This document shows positions 8,322-15,774 of a stretch of DNA of 27,345 nt, piece after piece. Where the stretch lies: the NCBI GenBank assembly GCA_050123375.1, contig JASFHF010000029.1, positions 1 to 27,345 of the forward strand, read 5' to 3'. How positions within the stretch are numbered: position 1 is the stretch's first letter; each line of letters begins with the position of its first letter. The stretch comes from JASFHF01 sp050123375 (GTDB lineage: Bacteria; Pseudomonadota; Gammaproteobacteria; UBA12402). The notes beneath the pieces were generated by a model. It ran no database searches. It was not told the DNA's origin and saw only the letters and a list, made by a program, of their open reading frames with translations. The position numbers and the translations under genes are program-made.

Positions 8322-9260
8322 ATGATAAAGGATTTACTTAACCCAAAAAACTGGGGTCTTATATTAATCTTTATTATTGCAAGAATATTAGTCTTGTTGC
8401 CGTATTCAGTTCTCATGAAAATCGGAAAATTTTTTGGCTTCATGCTTTATTTTTTTATGAAAAAGCGTCTGGAAATTGTGAGAATCAATATAAAATTGTG
8501 TTTTCCTGAACTTAATGAACAAGAACATCAGGCATTAGTTAAAGCCAATATGATTTCTTATGGCAAGGCTATTTTTGAGTTTTTATTAGCGTTTATGGCA
8601 TCGGATAAAAAAATAGCTGGTTTATATACTACCGAGGGTTCAGAGTATTTGCATGAGGCTTTAAAAGGAAAAACAGGAGCGATTTTACTTTGTGCGCATT
8701 TTACCCCGTTAGAGCTTGCTGGCCGTATGGGTAGCATGAGCATTAGTAACATGAAAGAAAAACTTTATGTAATGTACCGTCAACATAAAAATCCTTTGCT
8801 TGAGGATTTTGTGGTAACCAGAAGGTCGCGGTATGCAAAAGGTTTGATTCCAAAAACTAAAGTTTTGCGAATGCTGAAAGTTTTGAGAAGCAATAATGCT
8901 GTTTGGTATGCTCAAGATCAGAATGCCAGTAATAATATGGTGTTTGCCCCGTTTTTTGGGACTCTTGCTTCAACCACCACAGCTCTTTCCCGAATCACTA
9001 AAATTACCGGCGCCAAAGTAGTGCCGTTTTTATTTTATCGAAAAACCGATGATTCAGGATATGGATTAGAAGTATTTCCTGCTTTAGAAAATTTTCCTTC
9101 GGGCGATGATGTAGCTGATGCTACAAGAATTAATCAATTGATTGAGGGATGGGTAAAAGAACATCCAGATCAATATTTATGGATACATCGGCGTTTTAAG
9201 GTGCGTCCTCCGGGAGAAGCTCCTATTTATCCAGTAAAAAAGAAAAAGCCATCAAAATAG
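8322..9260 (+). CDS. LpxL/HtrB-family lipid A acyltransferase
   Basis: The 312-aa product belongs to the lysophospholipid/lipid A acyltransferase family that adds a secondary acyl chain to Kdo2-lipid A at the inner membrane. It has an N-terminal hydrophobic segment (about residues 12-28, then 32-47), the catalytic HX4E motif HFTPLE at 126-131, a later AQDQNA segment and a terminal WIHRRFKVRP typical of LpxL/LpxM. Whether it is the LpxL, LpxM or LpxP type cannot be told from sequence alone. ATG at 8322 is preferred over GTG at 8319; no strong ribosome-binding site is visible. Its last codons form one arm of the downstream terminator. With kdsA it is the second lipopolysaccharide gene here. Confidence 0.92.
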   Translation: MIKDLLNPKNWGLILIFIIARILVLLPYSVLMKIGKFFGFMLYFFMKKRLEIVRINIKLCFPELNEQEHQALVKANMISYGKAIFEFLLAFMASDKKIAGLYTTEGSEYLHEALKGKTGAILLCAHFTPLELAGRMGSMSISNMKEKLYVMYRQHKNPLLEDFVVTRRSRYAKGLIPKTKVLRMLKVLRSNNAVWYAQDQNASNNMVFAPFFGTLASTTTALSRITKITGAKVVPFLFYRKTDDSGYGLEVFPALENFPSGDDVADATRINQLIEGWVKEHPDQYLWIHRRFKVRPPGEAPIYPVKKKKPSK

Positions 9261-9276
9261 TTGATGGCTTTTAAAA
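9244..9276. terminator. Bidirectional intrinsic terminator
   Basis: AAAAGCCATCAA (9244-9255) and TTGATGGCTTTT (9261-9272) form a perfect 12-bp stem with a 5-base loop. It ends in T on one strand and A on the other. It lies between convergent genes (the acyltransferase and the HU/H1 gene) and overlaps the acyltransferase stop codon. Confidence 0.85.
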
Positions 9277-9295
9277 GATTTAATAATCTGAATGA

Positions 9296-9793
9296 TTATT
9301 TAACCATTTCTTTGAGTTTTTTCAAAGCTCTTACCTTCACGACGTGGTGTGCTGGTTTTGCTTTGAATGTTGTTTCCTCTCCGGTAAAAGGATTGATGCC
9401 TTTACGTGCTTTTCTTGCTTTTTTGTAGACTTTAGTGATTTTGACAAAGTCAAGTTTAAAGTCAACTCCGGCAGCTAGATGTGCTTTGATAACTTTTGGT
9501 AAAGCATCTAACATATCTTTAGCTTGTTTTTTCGTGACGCCGGCATGATCTGCTAAGATTTTGCAGATTTCAGACTTGGTGAGAGCTTTTCTCACTTTAG
9601 GCATAATTGCTTTTTTCACGACTGTTTTTTTAGGGGCTGCCTTTTTCTTTTTGGCTTTGGTTACTTTTCTCTTTTTAGGAGCTTTTTTGACTTTCCTTGC
9701 TGCTCTTTTTTTAGCAGGTTTTCTGGTGACTTTTTTTGCTACTTTCTTTTTAGTAGCTTTCCGTTTCTTTTTTGTGGACTTTCTAGTGGCCAT
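9296..9793 (-). CDS. HU-family DNA-binding protein with histone-H1-like tail
   Basis: This 165-aa nucleoid protein joins two parts. Residues 2-60 are almost entirely Lys, Arg, Ala, Val and Thr with KKxxKK-type repeats, like eukaryotic H1 tails and bacterial H1-like proteins. Residues about 70-163 are a HU/IHF domain: LTKSEICKILADHAGVTKKQ, then a DNA-binding arm containing RKGINPFTGEETTF, and a final LKKLKEMVK. It probably coats and compacts DNA. The ATG at 9793 is chosen because GAGGG lies 8 bases upstream; an extension to 9871 would add a hydrophobic stretch with no homology. Monocistronic, with a terminator downstream. Confidence 0.9.
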   Translation of the reverse strand: MATRKSTKKKRKATKKKVAKKVTRKPAKKRAARKVKKAPKKRKVTKAKKKKAAPKKTVVKKAIMPKVRKALTKSEICKILADHAGVTKKQAKDMLDALPKVIKAHLAAGVDFKLDFVKITKVYKKARKARKGINPFTGEETTFKAKPAHHVVKVRALKKLKEMVK

Positions 9794-10184
9794 TGTAGAA
9801 TCCCTCATATTAATTAAAAAACTAAAAATATTTAGCTTTAAAAAAATAGCTAAACATAATAAAGATATCACAATAGTAATTATTTGGAAGAATTTTATTG
9901 CAAAAAACCCTATTTTTTACGTTTTTTTACTATTTTTTAAGGTTTTTTATGAGTTTTTATTAAAAAATAGATTTTATGGTTATTTATACGTTTGTTTTAT
10001 AGGATGAACTAGAGGTTTTTTGTTTAAGCAAAATGATGTGATTTTGATTATTGTATGATGGTGAAATTGATTTGAGAGGCATTTAGTGATGATAAATTAA
10101 TGCAAAATAGAAGGAAAAGGCTTGTATATTTATTGGCTATCTTGTAAAATTTCTGCTCTTTCAAGTGGCATTGGAGCGTGATGA
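9794..10184. other. Gene-free stretch between HU/H1 and rplM
   Basis: This divergent promoter region of about 390 bases is extremely AT-rich with many T and A runs. It contains the rplM promoter at 10122-10150. Near 9901-9970 there are repeats of the type TTTTTTAC and ATTTTTTA that could fold or bend DNA. No coding frame with a ribosome-binding site is evident on either strand. Confidence 0.6.
10122..10150 (+). promoter_or_regulatory. Promoter of the rplM-rpsI operon
   Basis: TTGTAT (10122-10127), a 17-base spacer, and TAAAAT (10145-10150) lie 34 bases before the rplM start. This is the best sigma-70-type match in the region. Confidence 0.6.
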
Positions 10185-10625
10185 ATGAAAACAACCAAAT
10201 TCGTAAAACCAGAGGATGCAAAATGCAGGTGGTATCTTGTTGATGCAGAGAATCAGGTTTTAGGGCGTTTAGCAGCGGCGATTGCAATACGGTTAAGAGG
10301 CAAGCATAAAGCTGAGTATACGCCTAATCAAGATCTGGGTGATTATGTCGTGGTAATTAATGCGAAAAAAGTACATGTTACGGGTAACAAAAAAACGGAT
10401 AAAGTATACTATAAGCACACTGGTTATCCGGGAGGAATAAAGTCAGCTAATTTTGAAACTTTATTGGAAAATAAGCCGGAGTTTATTATTGAACATGCGG
10501 TAAAAGGCATGCTGCCAAAAGGTCCATTGGGTCGCAAAATGTTTGCGAAATTAAAAGTTTATGCTGGAGCAGAACACCCACACACAGCCCAGCAACCTGA
10601 AACACTGAAAATCGAAACGGAATAG
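10185..10625 (+). CDS. rplM: 50S ribosomal protein L13
   Basis: Large-subunit ribosomal protein. The 146-aa product has the family landmarks CRWYLVDAENQVLGRLA near the N-terminus, the KVYYKHTGYPGG loop, and AVKGMLPKGPLGRKMFAKLKVYAGAEHPH toward the end. The correct start is ATG at 10185, not the overlapping out-of-frame ATG four bases earlier; GGAG lies just upstream. It is followed after 3 bases by rpsI, the usual L13-S9 operon. Confidence 0.98.
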   Translation: MKTTKFVKPEDAKCRWYLVDAENQVLGRLAAAIAIRLRGKHKAEYTPNQDLGDYVVVINAKKVHVTGNKKTDKVYYKHTGYPGGIKSANFETLLENKPEFIIEHAVKGMLPKGPLGRKMFAKLKVYAGAEHPHTAQQPETLKIETE

Positions 10626-10628
10626 ATT

Positions 10629-11069
10629 ATGGCAAAAAAGAAAATTAAATACTATTATGGTACGGGTCGTCGCAAAAGCTCAACCGCTCGAGTTTTTATC
10701 AAACCTGGTAAAGGACAAATTACAATTAATACTTGCAGTTTAGCTGATTATTTTGGTCGCGAAACTGCACACATGATTGTTTTACAGCCATTAGAAGCAG
10801 TCAATATGGTTGATAAGTTCGATATTAACGTGACTGTACGGGGTGGTGGTTCTTCGGGTCAAGCAGGTGCTATTCGTCTGGGTATTGCTCGTGCTTTGGT
10901 TCAATATGATGAGGAAGAAGGTGGCGAAGGCGGCGAAAGTGGTGGTGAACGATCTTTTCGTCGTATATTACGTGGTTTTGGTTATTTGACGCGTGATGCG
11001 CGTCAAGTTGAGCGTAAAAAAGTTGGTTTGCATAAAGCGCGTAAAGCAACACAATATTCTAAACGATAA
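10629..11069 (+). CDS. rpsI: 30S ribosomal protein S9, with an acidic Gly-rich insertion
   Basis: Small-subunit protein whose C-terminal tail reaches the decoding site. The 146-aa product has YYGTGRRKSSTARVF, GRETAHMIVLQPLE, GGGSSGQAGAIRLGIARAL and the conserved end RDARQVERKKVGLHKARK...QYSKR. It is about 16 residues longer than E. coli S9 (130 aa). Part of the excess is a Gly/Glu stretch at residues 95-107 (EEEGGEGGESGGE), replacing the short linker after the YDE motif. The terminal basic tail ending SKR is intact, so the protein should be functional. Confidence 0.97.
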   Translation: MAKKKIKYYYGTGRRKSSTARVFIKPGKGQITINTCSLADYFGRETAHMIVLQPLEAVNMVDKFDINVTVRGGGSSGQAGAIRLGIARALVQYDEEEGGEGGESGGERSFRRILRGFGYLTRDARQVERKKVGLHKARKATQYSKR

Positions 11070-11078
11070 TGTAAAAAG

Positions 11079-11238
11079 TAGAGCTTACGTGAAAAGATGA
11101 GATGCGCGACAAAAAAATTGCAGGAAAGCAATTTTTTGTCGCACCAGCAAAAGCGAGCGAAAAAGCGGAGTTTATATAAATAAATGAGCATTTTGAGCGA
11201 GCTTTTAACAAAGCAGATCGCTTTTCACGTAAGCTCTA
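11079..11238. repeat. 160-bp nested inverted-repeat element between rpsI and sspA
   Basis: Perfect 18-bp outer arms (TAGAGCTTACGTGAAAAG at 11079-11096 and its complement at 11221-11238) enclose an inner hairpin. The inner arms are GCGACAAAAAAATTGC at 11106-11121 and GCAATTTTTTGTCGC at 11128-11142, differing by one A. TA lies at both edges. A 23-base piece of the right end recurs after rpmG at 20011-20033. The organisation matches the element before pyrG, but the sequence is different. Confidence 0.85.
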
Positions 11239-11251
11239 AGGTAGGTGAATT

Positions 11252-11881
11252 ATGGCTCTTGCTAGTAAACGATCAGTAATGACTTTATATTCTGCTTCAG
11301 ATATAGATAATCATCGTACCCGGATTGTATTAGCAGAAAAAGGCATTTTGGTTGATGTTATCGAAGCAGATCGTCATGATGATTTAACTGGGTTTTTAGA
11401 GAAGAATCCTCGTGGCACAACACCAACTTTAATTGATCGTGATTTAATTTTGTATAAATCACGCATTATTATGGAATATTTGGATGAAAGGTTTCCGCAT
11501 CCTCCTTTGTTGCCGGTATATCCGATTGCACGTGCCAGATCGCGTTTAATGATTTTTCAGATCGAACAAGATTGGTATACGCTGGTTGAACAAATTCAAT
11601 CATCAGCTACTGAAGAAGAAAAAGCAAAAGCGCGTGAAAATTTGTTAAAGAGTTTCAATGAATCAATGCCGCTTATTAACAATTCGTCATATTTTATGAG
11701 TGAGGATTTTTCTATGATTGACTGCTGTATTGCACCGATTTTATGGCGTTTACCGCAATTAGGAATTACCTTGCCTGCGAATTTAAAATCCTTGCAGACT
11801 TATGCTAAAAAGCTTTTTAATCGCGATTCTTTTCAAGCTAGTTTGACTGAAATGGAGCGAGAGTTACAAGAAATTTCATAA
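11252..11881 (+). CDS. sspA: Stringent starvation protein A
   Basis: SspA has a glutathione-S-transferase fold but works as an RNA polymerase-associated regulator in starvation and virulence. The 209-aa product begins MTLYSASDIDNHRTRIVLAEKGI after a short leader, a diverged thioredoxin-like GST domain. It shows NPRGTTPTLIDRDLILYKS and the FPHPPLLP segment, matching the conserved surface Pro-His-Pro of SspA, then a helical C-terminal domain. The start follows AAGGTAGGTG. It lies in the common rplM-rpsI-sspA-sspB order, without the cytochrome bc1 genes (petABC) that sit between rpsI and sspA in many gammaproteobacteria. Confidence 0.95.
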   Translation: MALASKRSVMTLYSASDIDNHRTRIVLAEKGILVDVIEADRHDDLTGFLEKNPRGTTPTLIDRDLILYKSRIIMEYLDERFPHPPLLPVYPIARARSRLMIFQIEQDWYTLVEQIQSSATEEEKAKARENLLKSFNESMPLINNSSYFMSEDFSMIDCCIAPILWRLPQLGITLPANLKSLQTYAKKLFNRDSFQASLTEMERELQEIS

Positions 11882-11911
11882 AGGTATGTCTTTCGGGAGA
11901 ATGATTGGCAT

Positions 11912-12286
11912 ATGATGACATCACAAAAACCTTATTTAGTGCGCGCTTTTTTTGATTGGATTGTCGATAATAAATGTAATCCATATTTGGTAGTGCAGGC
12001 AGATTACCCGAAAACCAGAGTGCCGCAAGAATATGTCGATAAAAATGGGCAAATCGTTTTCAACATTTCACCGGGAATTGTGCGGGATTTACAGCTTGGA
12101 GATAAATATATCACCTTTGCTGCGCGTTTTTCCGGCGTCAAGCAGAATATTTATATTCCAATTCAAGCGGTCGTAGCTATTTATGCCAAAGAAAACAGTC
12201 AGGGTATGGTGTTTGAAGCAGAAGAACCGGAAGTTATGGAAGATGATGGTTCGTCTTCCGGGTCTGGTATAAAAGTAATTAAGTAG
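11912..12286 (+). CDS. sspB: ClpXP adaptor SspB
   Basis: SspB binds ssrA-tagged proteins made on stalled ribosomes and hands them to ClpXP. The 124-aa product has the substrate-binding domain (PYLVRAFFDWIVDNKCNPYLVV..., and the VFNISPGIVRDLQLG and ITFAARFSGV strands), then an acidic flexible linker of about 25 residues (EAEEPEVMEDDGSSSGSG). It ends with the ClpX-docking motif GIKVIK. Two ATG codons lie in tandem at 11912 and 11915; either could be the start. It follows sspA by 30 bases. Confidence 0.95.
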   Translation: MMTSQKPYLVRAFFDWIVDNKCNPYLVVQADYPKTRVPQEYVDKNGQIVFNISPGIVRDLQLGDKYITFAARFSGVKQNIYIPIQAVVAIYAKENSQGMVFEAEEPEVMEDDGSSSGSGIKVIK

Positions 12287-12330
12287 AAATGGGGTCGGGT
12301 CGTAACGATTTACAAGCGCAAAAAGTTGAC

Positions 12331-12397
12331 GGGTCGTGAGCTTTACATGATTACAAGTGCCATGTTTGTTGCTTTGTAATCATGTAAAGCTCCGACC
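12331..12397. repeat. 67-bp hairpin repeat, copy B (inverted relative to copy A)
   Basis: Arms 12331-12356 and 12374-12397 are complementary apart from an extra T in the left arm, built on GAGCTTTACATGATTACAA. The loop, read on the minus strand, resembles the loop of the copy at 8233-8299 read on the plus strand. It lies after sspB and before the YgjP-type gene and could act as a transcription stop between these convergent genes. Confidence 0.85.
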
Positions 12398-12429
12398 TTC
12401 AAAGAAACTAATTTTGGCTCGTCAGCATT

Positions 12430-12915
12430 CTATATATATTTTGGCAAGTATTGATTAGCTTGATGCAATAGTTTGCGATGTACGCGATAATTTGTGTCAT
12501 AACTAGCGACCAATTGCCAAAATTTTTTGGAGTGATTGAGTTCTTTAATGTGGCATAGTTCGTGCACTAGTACGTAATCCACAAGATTTGCCGGCAAAAA
12601 TAATAGCTTATAATTTAAATTAATATCTTTATATTCCGAGCAGCTTCCCCAGCGGGTTTTTTGTCCGCGGATAGATAAATTGGTAAAAGGAATGTTTAGG
12701 TCGTAGCTAATGGCTCGTAACCAATGACCAAGATGACGGTGCGCTTTTTTCTTTAACCAATTTTTTAATGCAGTTCGGTGCTTTTTAGCTTCACCTTTGA
12801 TTAACAAGTGATATGGAGCAATTTTTTTGATCGTAGTGCGGGTCTGTATAGCTTTTTCATAAGTTATTTTCCAGGTTTCGTGAATGGAGCGCAGTTCAAT
12901 CTGAATTTCTTTCAT
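12430..12915 (-). CDS. YgjP-type (DUF45) metal-dependent hydrolase
   Basis: The 161-aa product shows the YgjP/WSS1-like zinc peptidase signature: TRWGSCS, then the metal site HELCH followed by a third ligand in NHSKKFW (HExxH...H pattern). The N-terminal half is basic and probably binds the substrate. It lacks the first part of the E. coli-sized protein but keeps the whole catalytic half. The start overlaps the end of recR by 20 bases, so it is the last gene of the dnaX-ybaB-recR operon. The physiological substrate is unknown. Confidence 0.85.
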   Translation of the reverse strand: MKEIQIELRSIHETWKITYEKAIQTRTTIKKIAPYHLLIKGEAKKHRTALKNWLKKKAHRHLGHWLRAISYDLNIPFTNLSIRGQKTRWGSCSEYKDINLNYKLLFLPANLVDYVLVHELCHIKELNHSKKFWQLVASYDTNYRVHRKLLHQANQYLPKYI

Positions 12916-13513
12916 TTTCGTAACTGGTGCGATTTTGTAATGCGCCCGCGATGGTGCGGCTATCTACATATTCAAGTTCGCCGCCAAGCGGCACTCCGTA
13001 AGCAATGCGTGAGATCTTGATATTAAATGGTTTGGCTGATTCGGCAATATAATATGCAGTGGCTTCGCCTTCGGCAGTATGATTGGTGGCTATAATGATT
13101 TCTTTGATTTGATTATTTTGTAAGTGACATTGTAATTGTTCCATCCCTAATTCATTTGGACCAATTCCATCTAATGGCGATAAATGACCCATTAAAACAA
13201 AATATCGGCCTTGATATGCCGCAGTTTGTTCGATAGCGACGATGTCGGCGGGGGTTTCTACAATGCATAATATGCTTGAATCACGAGCTGGGTTAGTACA
13301 TAATCTGCAAGTATCGGTTTCACTAAAAGTACGGCAAGTTTGACAATAACCTACTTGTTGCATAGCCTGGTTGATAGTTTGTGCTAGATATTTCCCGTTT
13401 TCGCGCTCACGGTCTAAAAGATGAAAAGCCATACGTTGCGCTGTTTTCGGCCCAACTCCAGGCAGACAACGTAAGGCTTCGATTAATTTATGAGTAAGTG
13501 GGCTAAAATCCAT
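12896..13513 (-). CDS. recR: Recombination protein RecR
   Basis: RecR works with RecF and RecO to load RecA on gapped DNA. The 205-aa product has the N-terminal helix-hairpin-helix LPGVGPKTAQRMAFHLL, a four-cysteine zinc finger (CQTCRTFSETDTCRLC) around residues 57-72, and a TOPRIM domain (CIVETPADIVAIEQ... then HLSPLDGIGPNELG). The C-terminal YGVPLGGELEYVD motif is typical. It is the third gene of the operon, 24 bases after ybaB. Confidence 0.97.
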   Translation of the reverse strand: MDFSPLTHKLIEALRCLPGVGPKTAQRMAFHLLDRERENGKYLAQTINQAMQQVGYCQTCRTFSETDTCRLCTNPARDSSILCIVETPADIVAIEQTAAYQGRYFVLMGHLSPLDGIGPNELGMEQLQCHLQNNQIKEIIIATNHTAEGEATAYYIAESAKPFNIKISRIAYGVPLGGELEYVDSRTIAGALQNRTSYENERNSD

Positions 13514-13537
13514 GCCGTTATGATATCAAAATTACAA

Positions 13538-13864
13538 TTATGCGCCAGTGTTGCCGCCAAAATCTTCAGGAAGGTTCATCTCCTTAGCAATTTCCATCAT
13601 TTTTTTCTTGGTGGCTGCTTCGATCTTTTCAGCAGCATCATTGATTGCTGCGGCGACTAAGTCAGCAATGGTTTCTTCATCTTCATCCATCAAAGATGGA
13701 GCTATATATACGGATAGTGTTCGATGGTTGCCATTCATTTTAACTTTAACTAAGCCTCCACCTGCGACGCCTTCAACCACAGTATTAGTGATTTCTTTTT
13801 GCGCTTTTTGCATGTGGGTTTGCATTTCTTGTGCTTTTTTCATTATCTCTTGCATATCTGGCAT
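13538..13864 (-). CDS. ybaB: Nucleoid-associated protein, YbaB/EbfC family
   Basis: Small DNA-binding protein that accompanies dnaX and recR in most bacteria. The product of about 108 aa starts MPDMQEIMKKAQEMQTHMQKAQ, a long Met/Gln/Lys-rich helix, followed by GGGLVKVKMNGNHRTLSVYIAPSL and a second helix (LVAAAINDAAEKIEAATKKKM). I prefer ATG at 13864, since the GAGG lies 9 bases before it; the ATG at 13870 is only 3 bases from it. Confidence 0.93.
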   Translation of the reverse strand: MPDMQEIMKKAQEMQTHMQKAQKEITNTVVEGVAGGGLVKVKMNGNHRTLSVYIAPSLMDEDEETIADLVAAAINDAAEKIEAATKKKMMEIAKEMNLPEDFGGNTGA

Positions 13865-13952
13865 GGTCATTATCCTCTAAAGATTAAATTTCAAGGTCAT
13901 TATAGACGATTATTTATTAATAGCCAAAAATTTTAGCCTATTTTAGGGCTTT

Positions 13953-15548
13953 TTATTCTGTGTTAATTAAATTTGGTTCAACTACTGCGCCAAATTGTTT
14001 TACCATAGCTTGGACATTTGGATCTTGTAAGATAGTTTCAACCGCAGCTTGGTGTTTGTTATCAGCTTGATGTTGTGCAAGTTCTGCCGGAGTTTTTTCT
14101 TTGGTATCTTCAAGCTTAATGGATAGCTTGATTTCGTGATTAAGTTTTTGTTTGATCGCATCATGCAAACGTTCTTTTAAATTATTATTTAATAAAGCAG
14201 CATGTTTTTTATTTAAAAATAATTCAATTTGGTTTTTATCAAAAGTTTTTAATACACAATTAGATGCTAAAGCATAAGTCATTCCGGTTAATTGTAGTTG
14301 CGTAATAAAATCAGCCCAATTGTTTATGGTTTGGTATGTATCATCCCGCGATATAGGTTGATCATTCTGCGGCTGAACTGCGGGATCTATTGAACGCATG
14401 TCATCCCGCGGCTTGACTGCGGGATCCATGCTTGTTTTTGTTTGTTGAGTACGTGATTGTTTTACTAAACTTGCAGGACAAAATGCAAGCATACGCAACA
14501 AAATCATTTCAAACCCGCTTTTAGCATCGGCAATTAACACAAGATCACGCCGTCCGATTAATGCAATTTGATAATAAAGTTGAACATCTTCTTTAGTAAA
14601 TAGCTGGCAAAATTCTGTAATTTCAGGAGCGGCTGTTTCCGGGATAATTTGAGAAATTGCAATTTTATGCAGAAACGAAATTAATTCTTCTAAAACATTA
14701 CTAAAATCAGCAGCTAATTCAGCTAGCTGATTAACCATACCTAATAAATTTTTGGCATTTTTTTCTGCCAATGCATGCAATATTTTTTGTATATAATTTT
14801 GATCAACTGTACCAAGCATCGCATTTACATCAATAGTAGTTACATTGTTTTGGCTGAATGCAATTGCCTGATCAAGCAGGCTTAAAGCGTCGCGCATGCT
14901 GCCGTTTGCTGCACGTGCAATGTTCTGTAAAGCTTCTTGTTCATGCGCAATATTTTCCTGGTCTAAAACAAATTGCAAGTAATCAGCGATTTTTTCTGGT
15001 GATAAATTCTTAAGATGAAATTGCAAACAGCGCGATAATACAGTTACTGGTAATTTTTGCGGATCAGTAGTTGCAAGCAAAAATTTTACATGTTTTGGCG
15101 GTTCTTCCAGAGTTTTTAGTAAGGCATTAAAGCTGTGACCCGAAAGCATGTGTACTTCGTCGATAATGTAAATTTTATATCTGCCGCGGGCCGGGAGGTA
15201 TTGTACATTATCTAATAAATCGCGGGTATCTTCTACTTTAGTTCTTGATGCTGCGTCGACCTCAATTAAATCAACAAAATTACCATTATCAATAGCCTGG
15301 CAGGCATCGCATTTGCCGCATGGTTTAGAGCTAACCCCAGTTTCACAGTTTAAACATTTGGCAATAATGCGTGCAATTGTAGTTTTGCCGACCCCGCGAG
15401 TTCCAGTGAATAAGTAAGCATGATGTAAGCGTGATTTATCTAAGGCATTAACTAGTGCGCGGACCACGTGTTCTTGGCCAACTAGTGTTTCGAAGGAACT
15501 GGGGCGATATTTACGGGCTAAAACTTGGTGATTTACTTCTGAGGTCAT
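13953..15548 (-). CDS. dnaX: DNA polymerase III subunit gamma/tau, with palindromic-repeat insertions
   Basis: Clamp-loader ATPase of the replicative polymerase. The 531-aa product has LARKYRPSSFETLVGQEHV, Walker A GTRGVGKTT (about residues 49-57), the zinc cluster C...CGKCDAC, Walker B IYIIDEVHMLS, and sensor SRCLQF. Domain III follows, then a C-terminal tau-like region. Residues about 371-404 contain two translated copies of a palindromic repeat (MDPAVKPRDDM and IDPAVQPQNDQ), placed in the hydrophilic linker after the ATPase core. It is shorter than E. coli tau (643 aa) and I see no clear A-AAA-AAG slippery site for making gamma. First gene of the dnaX-ybaB-recR-ygjP group. Confidence 0.96.
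   Translation of the reverse strand: MTSEVNHQVLARKYRPSSFETLVGQEHVVRALVNALDKSRLHHAYLFTGTRGVGKTTIARIIAKCLNCETGVSSKPCGKCDACQAIDNGNFVDLIEVDAASRTKVEDTRDLLDNVQYLPARGRYKIYIIDEVHMLSGHSFNALLKTLEEPPKHVKFLLATTDPQKLPVTVLSRCLQFHLKNLSPEKIADYLQFVLDQENIAHEQEALQNIARAANGSMRDALSLLDQAIAFSQNNVTTIDVNAMLGTVDQNYIQKILHALAEKNAKNLLGMVNQLAELAADFSNVLEELISFLHKIAISQIIPETAAPEITEFCQLFTKEDVQLYYQIALIGRRDLVLIADAKSGFEMILLRMLAFCPASLVKQSRTQQTKTSMDPAVKPRDDMRSIDPAVQPQNDQPISRDDTYQTINNWADFITQLQLTGMTYALASNCVLKTFDKNQIELFLNKKHAALLNNNLKERLHDAIKQKLNHEIKLSIKLEDTKEKTPAELAQHQADNKHQAAVETILQDPNVQAMVKQFGAVVEPNLINTE
14341..14433. repeat. Palindromic repeat (RPE-like), copies 2 and 3 within dnaX
   Basis: The plus strand reads TCATCCCGCGGCTTGACTGC then GGGATCC at 14401-14427, nearly identical to the repeat at pyrG. 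A more worn copy lies at 14362-14387 and a fragment TCATCCCGCG at 14341-14350. All are in frame with dnaX and add about 30 residues to the linker region. Insertion of such palindromes into reading frames without destroying them is a known property of Rickettsia palindromic elements. Confidence 0.85.
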
Positions 15549-15572
15549 TTTGTATCCTAATTCTGTTGTTGT

Positions 15573-15605
15573 TATCCCGCGGCTTGACCGTGGGATCCAG
15601 GCTGT
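15573..15605. repeat. Palindromic repeat (RPE-like), copy 4, upstream of dnaX
   Basis: ATCCCGCGGCTTGACCGTGG at 15574-15593 followed by GATCCAGGCTGTT repeats the pyrG copy almost exactly, including the flanking CCAGGCTGTT. It lies in the dnaX leader, 25 bases upstream of the start codon, and could form a hairpin in the mRNA. Confidence 0.85.
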
Positions 15606-15673
15606 TATTATTGTAATTCGGTGATATTTTATATATTTTTGTTGCGATAGGGAATAAACATAATAAATTAAAT

Positions 15674-15744
15674 GCGGGTGTAGTTCAATGGTAGAACTTT
15701 AGCTTCCCAAGCTAATAACGTGGGTTCGATTCCCATCACCCGCT
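15674..15744 (+). tRNA. tRNA-Gly (anticodon CCC)
   Basis: Cloverleaf of 71 bases without an encoded CCA. Acceptor stem GCGGGTG/CACCCGC is perfect; D arm GTTC/GAAC; anticodon stem TTAGC/GCTAA with loop TTCCCAA (anticodon CCC, reading GGG); T arm GTGGG-TTCGATT-CCCAT. The discriminator is T73, as in E. coli glycine tRNAs. It lies directly upstream of mnmA. Confidence 0.95.
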
Positions 15745-15774
15745 TATACATTTACAATATTTTACAGGAGTTTT

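Noticed and set aside
9561..10007. Plus-strand 148-codon frame rich in Phe, Ala and Leu
   Set aside because: It is the antisense shadow of the Lys/Ala-rich HU/H1 gene.
14750..14775. Programmed frameshift site in dnaX (run of A)
   Set aside because: The A-run encodes AEKNAKN in the ATPase-proximal region, lacks the A-AAA-AAG context, a downstream stem and a nearby stop that would make gamma.
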